From NCBI RefSeq assembly GCF_031755915.1, contig NC_083379.1, positions 40,060,001 through 40,124,000 of the forward strand: a stretch of DNA of 64,000 nucleotides. Direction: 5' to 3'. This document shows, in pieces, positions 24,375 through 35,955 of the stretch (positions are counted from its first letter, which is position 1; the number at the start of each line of letters is the position of its first letter). The position numbers were made by a program, and so were the translations under genes. This DNA comes from Ziziphus jujuba. Taxonomy: Eukaryota; Streptophyta; Magnoliopsida; Rosales; Rhamnaceae. Under the pieces are notes generated by a model that had not been told where the DNA came from, ran no database searches, and worked only from the letters and a program-made list of their open reading frames with translations.

Positions 24375-27346
24375 TGTCAGGACCCGTCCAGAATTCCTTT
24401 CCCGGAACCCTAGACAGCCCTGATCCCAGGGAAACCCTACCGGACCCTCCAAAGGAAAATCCGACAGAGCCTCCCCTAAGGGATTTACTTACCACACTTT
24501 ACCTGTACTGAAAACACAATTCTAAAAACATCTCCTTATTCCTCCCACAAACTACAAACTGATTCCACAAATTCCAACACTTCTCAAAGCAACAACAGTC
24601 CAGTGCATAAATAAAACAGAAGTATTCCAATAGTATACAGAGCTTTAAGAAGTGCTAAACAACAGAAATACAACAAGGCTGAAAAGAAATAATACACTGA
24701 AATGAAAGAGTACAAAGAAACTTCTCGAAACACAACAGCAGCGGAAAACTTGGTTCGCTCCGGAAGAACGTCTACCACCACTTGCACCTAAGGGAACGGA
24801 ATTTAAGAGTGTGAGATGCTAATCATCTCCGTGAGTAACCCGAACTACTGAACACCTTTTAATAATAATAATAAAATAATAATAATTAAGGAGTGGAACA
24901 AATACCAACAATTAATAATAAATAATAATAACCTTTGGAAAATAATGATTTCCCTCAAAACTCTCACCAATCGCTCCGTTTGAAATGTTCCCTTTTTAAA
25001 ACCTTTTCGCAAAACCCAATGTGCATATCTCCCAAAAACCAAGGGATTAAATAATTTAACAACAACAATTAAATAAATACATATCCCAAATATATAATAA
25101 AAATATAATAAATTATAATAAATAAATTTTGAACACCTTTGGGGTTTAAACCATTATTTGCAATTACACCGACAATTACACCTGACGCACCACACCATAT
25201 ACCGGTGATGCCCTCCGATACCCAGCGTCCCGAGCACCGACTGGCGGGAGGTTAAAGAGAGAAACCTGCAGTGGTCACTTCGGCGTCCCGACAGTACCGA
25301 CTGCTAAAAACTATCACCCGGCCAAGGAGGGGGGCGGCTGTGCGCAACAATAACCTTGCCTGCCCACGGTCCAATGGCAACTCACGGGTGAAGTAATAAC
25401 CGCACGCTAAACCATATAATAACCGCGTGCTACCACGTGTCCATACACCATACACCAGAACACCAATACTGTATGAGTGCGTCTAAAAATTAACATAAAC
25501 AACCAACCGTACCGTTTTTCCAAAAAACCACCGTGGGAAGTATACCAAAATTTCACAAAACACCATCCCACATATTTTATCCAATCACCCGGTACGAAAC
25601 AGCGATAACAACAAACCACAATTTTCTCGAAATACAAAATGCAACCATAAAAATACCACGGGCATATTTTATAAAATATAACCAAATATTTTCGTAAAAT
25701 ATTTAACCTAATTATGCCCGAGAAATCACATTTGAAACCACGTAAAATTAATACCGAAACATACCTTGCTCATGCATAACAAATAATTTAAATTAAACCG
25801 CATTAAAACCATAATTAAACCACACCACATGAGCGTAATTAAATACTAAATTAAATACCAATTAAATTTAATTAATTGTCCAAAATAATTTTTGAAGGTG
25901 GGTCACTCACCTGGAGAGCGCAAATCAACTAAGATCCTCCTCGGGATCCACTCCACTACTCGCGCGTGCACCTAAACAACCACAGTGCACAAACCAAAAA
26001 TATTAATATTTTATTCGGGTAATTCCCAAATAGATACCCGGGGAGCGAACACCAAGCGAAATCTAAGGGTTACGAGTTATATACCGAATCGAAGCTCGTG
26101 TAATGAGGATCACGGATTCGGTCTTACTTTCCGGTGATCGAACCCGACGGGGTTGGAATCTCGCCGGAAAGCTTTTCGAGTTTCGGCTCCGCAATTCTCC
26201 CAAACCATCGCGAATTGGCGGAAACGGAAGTCGGATTTGGGTTCAGGAGGTCGAACACTGCGGACTGGAGCTGGCCGGAATTTTCGGGTACTCGCCGGAA
26301 CAGTATTTTCCGGCGGGCCGCCACGGTCACCGGAACAGTATTTTCCGGCGGTGGCCGTTGGCTGTGAAATTTTGCAGATTTGTAGATCATGAGGAGAGCA
26401 ATCCAACGGGACCGACGGTGAGCAAAACGGAGGTCGGACGGCGAAGAAATCACCGTTTGACGATTTTCGACCCCTCGCCGGAAAACGCTCCGATCCCGGC
26501 GCGTCGGTGGTCCGATGGCCGTGATTTTTGGTGGGTAGGCCGGACTTGAGGAGAGGATCAAGGCTGTCAGGCGCGTGTGGCCGGAAAATGGCGGGAACAG
26601 TGCCGATTCGCGGTGGCTGGCGGTGGAGGGGAAAAATCGCCGCCAAACTTCGGACGTCCGATCCGGGCGCGTCCGGCGGCCGTTCGCCGTGAAATTTGGA
26701 GGTTTTGCCGGAAATGAGGTGGGCAAGCTTTCTGTCCGGCGCATGTACAGTAACTCAGCCGGAACAGTGGAAAACTCCGGTGGCCGGTGGTGGCTCTCTC
26801 TCTCTCTTTCTCTCTCCTCTCTCTCTTTCTCTCTCTTCTCTCTCTCTCTCTCTCTTCCCCGAGAATTTTAACAAATAAAAACCCTTGTGTGACACTGTTC
26901 ATGCCATGTGGACCTATCAGAAGTTGACACATGGCATTTCACTGTTCACCGACCAAAAAAACATTAAAATAATACGGTATCCGGTAAACTTCAAACGTCC
27001 ATAACTTTTTAACCGGATGTCCGTTTTGAGCGTGCCGCTAGTCTGTGAACTCGTATCGACGAGCACTTCGCAACCATGCATGAGTCAAAGCTCAATTCCC
27101 CATAAACAAAAAGTCAACTCCGGTACCCCTTGGACAGTTTGGACCGCAACTTGTTTCGTCCATAACTTCCAAACCGTAGCTCCGTTTTCGACGTGCTACC
27201 AGTCTACGAACTCGTGGCATCGTGCACTTCGCCACGGTACCCTAGTCATCTCGCAATTCCCACCGAGTCAAAAAGTCAACTTTTGACCCCTTCGGTCAAT
27301 GGTCAACGGTCACGGATTCCGGTGCGATTTGGGACGGGGTGTTACA
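24375..27346. mobile_element. Solo LTR, 2972 bp, probably Ty3/gypsy
   Basis: The ends are TGTCAGGACCCGTCC and GGGACGGGGTGTTACA, so they are inverted and TG/CA bounded. A perfect 5-bp duplication CTTTT flanks it (24370-24374 and 27347-27351). No polyprotein, primer-binding site or second LTR is present, so it is a solo LTR left by recombination. The length and TGTCA-GACCC ends are like those of plant gypsy LTRs; that assignment is inference. The right third (26100-26760) is unusually GC-rich and CpG-rich, so long frames open on both strands there without being genes. Confidence 0.82.
26788..26857. repeat. CT-rich microsatellite
   Basis: Imperfect (CT)n with TTT and CCT interruptions, inside the solo LTR. 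Confidence 0.9.
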
Positions 27347-27451
27347 CTTTTCCTGTGACCCACCGTGGTACTGGGGTCGGGAAGAGCAAAACCGTGCGGG
27401 CCGAGCCCAAAGCGGACAATATCTTGATGCGGGTGGTCTGGGCTGTTACAG

Positions 27452-27464
27452 TGGTATCAGAGCC
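27452..27464 (+). other. Primer-binding site (tRNA-iMet) of the TRIM
   Basis: TGGTATCAGAGCC lies one base after the LTR end TGTTACA. The internal region to the next LTR is only 65 bp, too short to encode protein, as expected for a TRIM. Confidence 0.88.
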
Positions 27465-27515
27465 GGACCCGGATCGGTGTGCCAGCGAGGACGCTGGGCC
27501 CTAAGGAGGGTGGAT

Positions 27516-27696
27516 TGTAACATCCCACATCGGTTGGAAAGGGAAACAAAGCATGGCTTATAAGCGTGTGGATACCTTTCTCTTTAAGAGGCCTTTTCCT
27601 GTGATCCACCGTGGTACTGGGGTCGAGAAGAGCAAAACCGTGCGGGCCGGGCTCAAAGTGGACAATATCTTGATGCAGGTGGTCTGGGCTGTTACA
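27516..27696 (+). repeat. TRIM 3' LTR (181 bp)
   Basis: A complete copy beginning TGTAACATCCCACATCGG and ending GGGCTGTTACA. It is preceded by the purine-rich CTAAGGAGGGTGGAT. Confidence 0.9.
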
Positions 27697-29723
27697 TGCT
27701 TCCAAACCACACCTTCTTCATCATCTTCTTCTTCTTATTATTATTATTTATTTTTTTTTTTGACATTGAAGGTGGAGAATACCACTTTATCACTTTTTAA
27801 AGAAAAACACTTACTTTATAAATAGACAGTCCTAGCAGACAATAAATTGGTCATTAAAATCCAAATAGCTTACAAGTATTAATAACATTTTCAGGGTAAA
27901 TAGTTCTCCCAAATTGTGATAAACCATTCTCATAAACATGGAAGAAACAAATTTAAAGTTTTCAAAACAAACCAAGTCCTTAGTTTTCACCATGAGGATG
28001 GGGATTTTCAACAGGCGAGGGACAATAAGCCAAGGGAATCAAATGCAGATCATCTTTTCTTCTTACAGTATGCCAAATCTCTCAGTCATGTCCAAGTCTT
28101 CATGTTTCATTCCATTTGGGAGTTTCCAATCAAAATGGTATAACAAATATAAGAGTGGAAGCTCAACATTGGTAACACCAAATGCCATACCAGGGCAAAT
28201 TCTCCTTCCAGCACCAAATGGGATATACTCAAAATTTGCACCTGTGAAATTCACAGAGCTATCAATGAACCTTTCTGGATAGAAGCTCTCAGGTTCAGCC
28301 CAATATTTTGGATCTCTTCCAATTGCCCATGCATTTACTATCACTCTGGCTTTGACAGGAATTTCATACCCATTAATCTCACATCTCTCTCTGGATTCCC
28401 TTGGAAGTAACAATGGAGCTGGAGGGTGTAATCTCAGAACTTCTTTAGTAACACACTTCAAATATCGCATCTCATTAATGCTACCTTCATCAACAATACA
28501 TTGTCTGTTAACCACTTCCCTAACCTCCTCTTGTGCTTTCTTCATCACTCTTGGATTCTTAATCATTTCTGACATTGTCCAATCTACCGTAGTTTATGAT
28601 GTCTTACTCCCTGCACTATAGATATCCTAATTTTTTGGTTTTTTTCCCACATAAACATATATCGTGGTAAATGATCAAAACTGAAATTTAATTAATTTCC
28701 TATACAAAGTGCATACTATCGTTTAATTATCCACTTTAAAAAAAGGTCAACTTTTGTATGATATTATTGAAAATCTTGATTCTTGGAATTGAGGATCCTT
28801 GATAGAATCTGCTACAAACCTATAAAGGTTGTCATCATTCATATGACACATAAAAGACATACCAAAAGCACTTCAAATTGTAGACGAAGTAAAAAAATTT
28901 AGTTTGAATCATATTAGAAAATATATTTGGTAGGCGTTGTTGGGCCATTTCCTATGAGCTATAAACATTGAAATAGTCGATGATTTAAAAATTACATACA
29001 TGACAAAGAAAAACTTATATTTTAGTATCAAGATGTGACTGAAATTTCAGCATAAATTGAACAATATTCATTTACCTGCATCACTGCTTTGATATTATCA
29101 ATAGTTAGTGAAAATTTATCAAGATCACCACGGTCATGAAACTTCAAAAGAACATCTACAATATCATCTTCTGTCTCAACCCTATGATCTTTTCTTCTTT
29201 CCTTGGATCTTTGTGTTCATTGATGATGGTTTCCTATACACTATCGGCATCTTGATGCAGCCTTTCAAGTTTAGTTCTCATTCCACTAATTAGATAAAGA
29301 AAATGAATTGAAGGAAATAGATCTACAAGATTGAAACCTGCTGCAGCCTCTAGAACTTCATCAATAACCGATACAAATCTTTCTTGTTCTTTGCTTTTCT
29401 TACCAAAAGCTGATTTTGAAGTAATGCCATATGTGGAGGAGTAGATCATGTCAATAAGATTAATAGCAGAACCAGAATGTGAACCAATGAGTTGGACAAG
29501 ATTTGATAGCTCTTCTTCTTTAATGGGTTGATAAATTGGACTTTTTAAAGCTAAGAACCTCCTGTATGCAAATTTTTCGAACTTGTCTCCAATACTCTCC
29601 ATAGGGTGCGAAAGTTAAACTTGCAGAATCAGCCATTAGCTTTGAAACAATAGTCTGAGGCCTAGAAGCAAACACAATATCATGGGTTTCCTTAATTTGT
29701 TTGGAAAACTCTGGAGATGAAAC

Positions 29724-30300
29724 TGTTGGAAAAAATGTAAGTATATATATGTAAATACATGTGGAAAAATAAAATAACATAAAATTAAATTAAATTACAC
29801 AAAATAATCAATTAAATTAAAACTTGTAGGTCCTTGTATTAATCTGCTTTCTGAAAAACTAGCCGAGGCTTGTGTGATACCACTATGCCCTTAAGACGTT
29901 TTACACCCACCGGTGCAGGAGTTTTGTGATGAACGTCTCCCAAGATATAACGGTTGGAAGATTTTGGACACAACACCTCCAAAACTTTTCCTTTGAACTT
30001 TTGTGTACCTTCACTTTACCACTGTCACTCTTTTCTCTCTGAGTTTTTCACGTAATTTTTCAAAATCTTTTTTCTCTGTAAAAACCTCAAAATCTGAAAA
30101 GAATGTTTTCAAAGAACGTGTCTTCTTTTACCATTAATCCCAGAGTTTTATTTCCTTAAACCTCTCAACTCCCACATTCAAAAATATTCTTTTATTTTAT
30201 TTAATAAAAATGATCAAAATCCTCATTTTTTCAACCAACTCGTAAGAAAAATAAAACCCAAAATCATTCACACATTTGGGCCTGGGCCCAAACTCTAACA
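29724..30300 (-). repeat. 3' LTR of Copia-4 (577 bp)
   Basis: Very similar to 34091-34662. Its outer boundary abuts exon 1 of P450 copy 3, and its inner boundary abuts the polypurine tract at 30301-30316. Confidence 0.93.
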
Positions 30301-30852
30301 ATCCCCCCCCCCCACCAAATGAATGATTTGATTTCTAAAACAAATATGACTCTGGTGGTAAAACTCTACCGTTGGAACCTGTATATGATAAGTAGATGTT
30401 ACTCTTTGAACCTTCTCTTGTGAGACTACATCTTCTGTACTTACTTATGGTAATGCGATATCTTTGAACCATTTCATCCTTTGTGTAAATGACAACATAG
30501 CCCACATATGATTCCTTCCTGATACACTTCAGTTCTCACTGTTGTGTTCATTTTGGCCCTGAACACCTCCCTGGTTCTGCAAGAGTTTCTAAAAAATTGC
30601 GCCTTTAACAATTCTCCTTTGAAGCGGCAACTCTTCTCTCTCACATAGGTGATTCTTATTCCCAATGTAATTAGCCTAACTATGCATAGATTACCACACA
30701 CACTTATAGGAATCATTAAAAGCATACTTTATACTTAACGTTTTTCTATCACTGTTTGTCATAGGAATGGACGGAGGATGAACCCCCATAATGATCCATA
30801 CCAGTCTTTACAATTGCGTTGTCCCATTGAACCTAGATCTTGGGATCTCCAG

Positions 30853-32696
30853 TCAACTAGGTTGGGTTTCCATCATATTGACTTTATTCATGGGCTTCAA
30901 TCCCATTCTCCTCGATAAATTCTCAACTAGTTCTCTATTTAATCCTTTGGTTAGTGGATCTGCAATGTTATCTTTTGACTTTACATAGTCTATTGAGATA
31001 ACTCCAGTTGAGATTAACTGTCTAATGGAATTGTGTCTATGACGAATGTATCTAGACTTTCCATTATACATAATATTTTGTGCTGTCATCAATAAAGGTG
31101 ATAAAATACTTATTACCACCTCTAGTCAGTGCAAATTTTAAATCACATACATCACTATGTATTAAATTCAACGATTCATTATTTCTATCAATTTTTTGAC
31201 ATGATGACCTCATTGATTCTGCTTCCACACAAGTTTCACACTTATGGTTGGAATCAATTTCAAACGTGAGAATATGATTTAAGTTAATTAATGTCCACAG
31301 AGAATTATAATTAACATGTCCTAGTCTACCATGCCACAAAATGGAAGACTCAAGCAAGTAAACAGAAAAACTACTAGCTTTATTCATTTCTTTAGGCTTT
31401 ACGATCATTACATTTAGTTTAAATAAACCATTGACTACATAACCCTTTCCCACAAACATTCCAAATTTGGACAAAATAACTTTATTTGACTCAAATACTA
31501 AGCAAAAACCATGTTTGCTCAGGAGCGATCCAGATACCAGATTCTTGCAAATGTTTGGAACATACAGTACATTATTCAGAGTCAGCTCTTTTTTCGATGT
31601 CATCTTCAGGATTACTTTGCCCTCACCTTGGATTTTTGAGGTAGCAGAGTTCCCCATGAACAACTTCTCTCTATTCTTCTTTGGTTGGAAGGAAGTGAAC
31701 ATACTCCTATCTAAACACACATGGCGGGTCGGACCAGTAACTACCCACTACTCTCTAGGATTGGATCCCACCAAGTTCATTTCAGATATCACAGCACTAA
31801 GGTCAATGTCATCAACCTCTTGAGTGATGTCCTCCATCACCTATGCCTGATTCCTTTTTTTCTTTGGTAGCCTACATTCCGTAGCTCTGTGACCCATCTT
31901 GTCACAGTTGAAGCACCTGCCTTGAAACTTGGCCTTCTTGGAGATTCCTCCTTTTGGCCCTAACTTGGAAGCTTTTCCAGTTTTCTTCTTATTCTTGGAG
32001 CTCTGACCATGCTCCACAACATTGGCACTTTGCACGGCTTTCAAAGCTTTTTTATCAGACTTCCTGTTGTCATCTTCAATGTAAAGCTTGCTTATAAGAA
32101 CATTCATATCCATCTCCTTTCTTTTGTGCTTCAGATAATTCTTGAAGTCACTCCAACTTGGAGGTAGTTTCTTAATCATACAAGCCACTTGTAAGGCTTC
32201 ATTCATGATCATCCCTTCAGTAAGCATTTCCTAAATCAGTACTTGCAACTCATATACTTGATTCATTAATGACTTCGTATCTACCATCATGTAGTCCAAG
32301 AATCAGCCTGTAATAAACTTTCCTGAACCCGCATTCTCAGTCTTGTACTTCTAGTCCAGTGTTTCCCACAGCTTCTTAGCTGACTTCTGCCACAGTATAC
32401 ACCATACAGACATCAGACAGGCCATCCAGGACATAATTTCGGCATAAGTAATCAGAATTATTCCATGCATCCACCACCATGAGTGTCTCCTTATCACTCT
32501 CTTCATTATTGGGTGGCGCATCTTCAGTTAAATACTTCGCAAGTCCTAGGGTGGTCAAGTAAAATAGCATCTTCTGTTGCCACCTCTTGAAGTTTGCTCC
32601 ATTAAACTTCTCAGGTTTCTCTGCATGACTTGCAGAATGAGGCATCTGCATACCAGAAGTCTGAGTGGGCACAGTCCTCTTGTCTCCACTTGCCAT
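30853..32696 (-). pseudogene. Copia-4 gag-integrase / RNase H fusion remnant
   Basis: Gag starts at ATG 32696 (MASGDKRTVPTQTSG) and is broken near 32376. Its zinc knuckle is CFNCDKMGHRATEC in the 31841-32227 frame. The protease region and Gag pre-integrase domain follow (31064-31720), ending at FIDDSTKYY in the first part of the integrase core. At about 31080 the sequence jumps directly to the RNase H tail (HIRHRHN-like through DNIADPLTKGL, ending near 30853). Most of integrase and all of reverse transcriptase are missing, so the copy cannot move by itself. Confidence 0.88.
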
Positions 32697-32849
32697 TTCT
32701 GTAAAATCACAAAAACAAGAATCAATTAGTTGTTCCTTTCTATCTCAACAAACTAATTATAAGCAATTTCCAAAAGGAAAACACAAAAAAATACGATTTT
32801 TAGGGCTTCTGTATACACCACAAAAATTACTATATATACCCAAGAAATA

Positions 32850-33325
32850 CTGTTCACGTGGTACTGTTTACTGCCATCTATCACTGTGCTGATGTGGCAA
32901 GTGCCACATCATCACTACGTAGTCAAAAAGCTGATGTGGCACATTGCCACATCATCTGGCCACTGACATGGCGCTTCGCCACATCATCAATTGCTGACGT
33001 GGCGACGCCACTTGGTAAGCAAAAGTCCACTGTTGATCGACGCGTGTCACCTCACAGAGGCTGACATGTGGTATCAGGTAGACACATGGCACCTTGAGAA
33101 GACGACACATGGCGATTGCAAGGACGGATATGTGTCACCTGTGGTAGTCGACACGTGTCTCCAATCATTTGCGCAACATGTGGCCTTACGCTTGGTCGAC
33201 ACGTGGCTTCATGATTGTGCGACATGTGGCGTATCAACATTGTGCCACGTCGCCTTGCCGTCATGCGACACTTGTCAGCATTTCGTCTTGCCACGTGGTG
33301 CTCTTTCATCGCGACACCTGGCAAG
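32850..33325. promoter_or_regulatory. G-box-like motif array in the Copia-4 leader
   Basis: About sixteen near-copies of GACACGTGGC, GACATGTGGC or GCCACGTGTC occur in both orientations in some 470 bp between the 5' LTR and gag. Such CACGTG cores bind plant bZIP and bHLH factors. A regulatory role here is inferred from motif density only. Confidence 0.6.
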
Positions 33326-34090
33326 CTCATTTCGATTCGGGCCAATTCTCTTGGGCCTGGGTCTGAATTGAGCCTAGGTCCTGGGCTGAACAGTAGCCTG
33401 TTCTAACCACAGGCTCGCTTTGAAATTGGGCCTGACCCAACAGATATTAAAATTCAAGCCTACTAACCCAGAATCTTACCCAAACTCATTTGTCGACCCG
33501 TTAACCTGAATTGCGACCCGTCTTCAAGCTCCAGCCGGTTTTCTCGACCCGTTGTATTGGTAAATGGTTTTTGCGACCCGGTTCAAATTTTCACCTCTTT
33601 TTCACTTTTTCAGGGATAAAAAAAAAAACTGAAAATTCACCAAAAAGTTTAGAAATTCATGGAAATTCAATTTTTGGAAAATTTTTTTATTTAAAACAAA
33701 ATATTATAATTACCCATAAATTCTTAAACCTCACGGTCCAAATTTTTTTTCTTCCTTTTCTATATACCGGAATCATACACAAATATAGATCCACAATCAT
33801 ATATTAAAAAGTTAAACACCAAAGATAGCATGGCATCATACACCAATTAAACAAAACAAAAAAATAATAATAATAAAATAAATATGACCCATCTACAGTA
33901 CATGGGTTCTTTGAATTAACAAATATATTAATTTTTTTTAATTAAAACAATTTTGAATAAATATAGATTATTCAAATAATCAATCAACAACCCACGGCAA
34001 AGGAAAAATTTCCAATCTCAAAATTACACAGATCAAACTAAAATATATTTCCACATATATCTACATATATTATATAAAATATCTTAAGAT

Positions 34091-34662
34091 TGTTGGAAAA
34101 AATGTAAGTATATATATGTAAATACATGTGGAAAAATAAAATAATATAAAATTAAATTACACAAAATAATCAATTGAATTAAAACCTGTAGGTCCTTGTA
34201 TTGATCTGCTTTCTGGAAGTCTAGCCGAGGCCTGTGTGATACCACAATGTCCTTAAGACATTTTACGCTCATCGGTGCAGGAATTTTGTGACAAACGTCT
34301 CCCAAGATACAACGGCTACAAGATCTTGAACACGGCACCTCCAAAACCTTTCCTTCGAACTTTTGTGTACCTTCACTTTACTACTGTCACTCTTTTCTCT
34401 CTGAGTTTTTCACGTAATTTTTCAAAATCTTTTTTCTCTGTAAAAACCTCAAAAACTGAAAAGAACGTTTTCAAAGAACGTGTCTTCTTCCATCACTCAT
34501 CCCAGAGTTTTATTTCCTTAAAACTCTCAACTCCCACGTTCAAAAATATTCTTTTATTTTATTTAATAAAAATGATCAAAATCCTCATTTTTTCAATCAA
34601 CTTGTAAGAAAAATAAAACCCAAAATCATTCACACATTTGGGCCTGGGCCCAAACTCTAACA
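34091..34662 (-). repeat. 5' LTR of Copia-4 (572 bp)
   Basis: Pairs with 29724-30300. Its right end CTAACA is followed by AAAAC and then P450 exon sequence. Confidence 0.93.
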
Positions 34663-34913
34663 AAAACAACTATGGTGGAAACTTGACCAAGTTTCAGGTT
34701 CATCAATGGTCCATATTTCTTGGCCAAGTCTCATAATGTATGATACCCAATCATTTGGTGCATGTATCCTATAATAGGTAGTTTCCATGGTCCTGCTGGT
34801 AGTTTTGAAGCAGAGTTTATAGTTGTTGATCTTTTCAATATGTTTAGAACCATAAACAAGGAGATGAAGAAAGTTAAAAGGATTGGGAAGGAGGAAGGTA
34901 ATTGGAGCTCCAT

Positions 34914-35372
34914 GACCAAAGTATAAAATGTGTTCTATGGATTAAAAGGTTACTAAATTAATGGTTGTCCAAAATGCATATATATATATATATATGTATA
35001 TATGTATACACCCATTGGGGTGGGATTTTTGAACCTTTTGACTACTTGATCATGTTGAATAATTATTTCATGTTTCAATTTGCTTTCTCTACTTGGAATA
35101 ACCATATTGTAAAGTAGAATATTATAACATTTTAACAATTTTTATTTCCACTATGCAAAAACACTTCAATAATTATATTAACTTTTATTCTTATTTAGCT
35201 TTTTAAGTTATCTAAGCACTGATTTCTGTCTAAATTGTAATTGTTTCTTCTTAGATATTAAGAAACATATATTCTACAAATGATGATGATAATAATAATT
35301 GGAGGGTAGCCTCCTTAAGCCGTCATTAATGACTATACCATGAGATGTGATTTAGGTGTCATTTCTCAAATG
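34914..35372. other. Upstream flank of P450 copy 3
   Basis: AT-rich non-coding sequence with a TA dinucleotide run near 34978-35005. I see no gene. It presumably held the copy 3 promoter before Copia-5 inserted at 35373. Confidence 0.6.
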
Positions 35373-35377
35373 CTTTT

Positions 35378-35879
35378 TGTAGAGATTCAACCTGTGTATA
35401 GCAAGCAATATATATATCCACAAGCAACACACAACCCATAAAAAGTCCACAAACAAACAAATATAGATGAAATAGAAGATCTCATAACAAACCCATATAA
35501 AAAATCTAGAAAGAGATAGAAAAACACATAAAAGTTTTACATGGTTCGATCAAGGTGATCTACGTCCACGGGCAAGCAAGGAGATGATGATTTTCATTAT
35601 CTTGAAGAGATTACAAGCTTAATCACCAAGAGGATGGCACCATTGATGGGATTTTGAAGAACCCACTATTTCTCTCTCTAAAACCAGTTGAAAACACTCT
35701 TAGATCTGTTTGGCCCGAATTCCTAGGCTAAGATATCATTAAAGAAGGGCAAAACTATAATTTTGGGGTTTTTTTTTTTTCCTCTCTCTGCTCTTGCTTT
35801 CTTCCTCTTCACTTCATCACCAAACATCATCCCATCAACTCCTCATGTTCATCATTAATTTAGAGTCACAAAAACAACA
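35378..35879 (-). repeat. 3' LTR of Copia-5 (502 bp)
   Basis: Direct repeat of 40033-40604, but shorter. It has a smaller TA run and lacks a GAGAGACAG-containing segment present in the other LTR. Confidence 0.93.
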
Positions 35880-35955
35880 TTTCTTCACCTTGACTCTAAA
35901 TTCACAAACTCTTCAAATCACTTCCCATCACTCCTTACTTGCACACACATCCTCA

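Larger units (their letters stand above)
24293..27450 (+). repeat. TRIM 5' LTR split by a solo LTR
   Basis: The two pieces (24293-24374 and 27352-27450) rejoin to 181 bp, exactly the length of the downstream LTR. The break is in the GGCCTTTTCCTGTG segment, where CTTTT was duplicated. Confidence 0.85.
23629..27696 (+). mobile_element. Composite of TRIM-type LTRs with one inverted LTR
   Basis: A 181-bp LTR with TGTAACA...TGTTACA ends occurs three times. One partial copy is inverted (23629 to about 23735). One copy is split by a solo LTR (24293-24374 plus 27352-27450, summing to 181 bp). One is complete (27516-27696). The right pair forms a TRIM with a tRNA-Met primer-binding site at 27452-27464 and a purine tract (AAGGAGGG) before the last LTR. 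The outermost flanks share TGCTT (about 23625-23629 and 27697-27701), which suggests one insertion event for the whole composite. The left internal part (about 23740-24278) is non-coding. Confidence 0.7.
29724..34662 (-). mobile_element. Copia-4: internally deleted copia element in P450 copy 3
   Basis: Two LTRs (29724-30300 and 34091-34662) with TGTTGG...CTAACA ends flank a 3.8-kb interior. The 5-bp flanks are GAAAC on the left and AAAAC on the right, a target-site duplication with one change; removing the element restores the P450 exon. A polypurine tract (minus strand GGTGGGGGGGGGGGAT) precedes the 3' LTR. The segment between integrase and the end of RNase H is deleted. No tRNA-Met primer-binding site is visible beside the 5' LTR; the sequence there is AT-rich. 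Confidence 0.92.
28010..34913 (-). pseudogene. CYP71D-like cytochrome P450, copy 3: split by Copia-4
   Basis: The ATG at 34913 begins MELQLPSSFP, a membrane anchor and a hinge with an altered motif ([14 protein letters not shown]). The first part of exon 1 is 34663-34913. After the Copia-4 insertion, exon 1 continues at 29076-29723. The intron is 28627-29075, and exon 2 is about 28010-28626. Exon 2 shows the ExxR helix (KEVLRLHPP), the PERF motif (FYPERF) and the haem loop [11 protein letters not shown]. Besides the insertion it has a stop near the start (HTL then stop), a frameshift near 29560, a nonsense codon in the I-helix where AGSETS has become AGSKTS-stop, and a frameshift after ERFGI that displaces the C-terminus. 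It is homologous to copies 1, 2 and 4. Confidence 0.9.

Noticed and set aside
26103..26744. Overlapping open frames of 150-200 codons on both strands
   Set aside because: They arise from GC-rich, stop-poor sequence in the solo LTR. Proteins are Arg/Pro-rich without domains, and frames overlap on both strands.
24293..27696. Cassandra-type TRIM carrying 5S rRNA sequence
   Set aside because: The LTR lacks 5S internal promoter motifs; only size and priming site fit a TRIM.
32858..33406. Four overlapping frames on both strands across the G-box array
   Set aside because: The regular motif removes stops on both strands. The peptides are Cys/His-rich repeats without a known fold.
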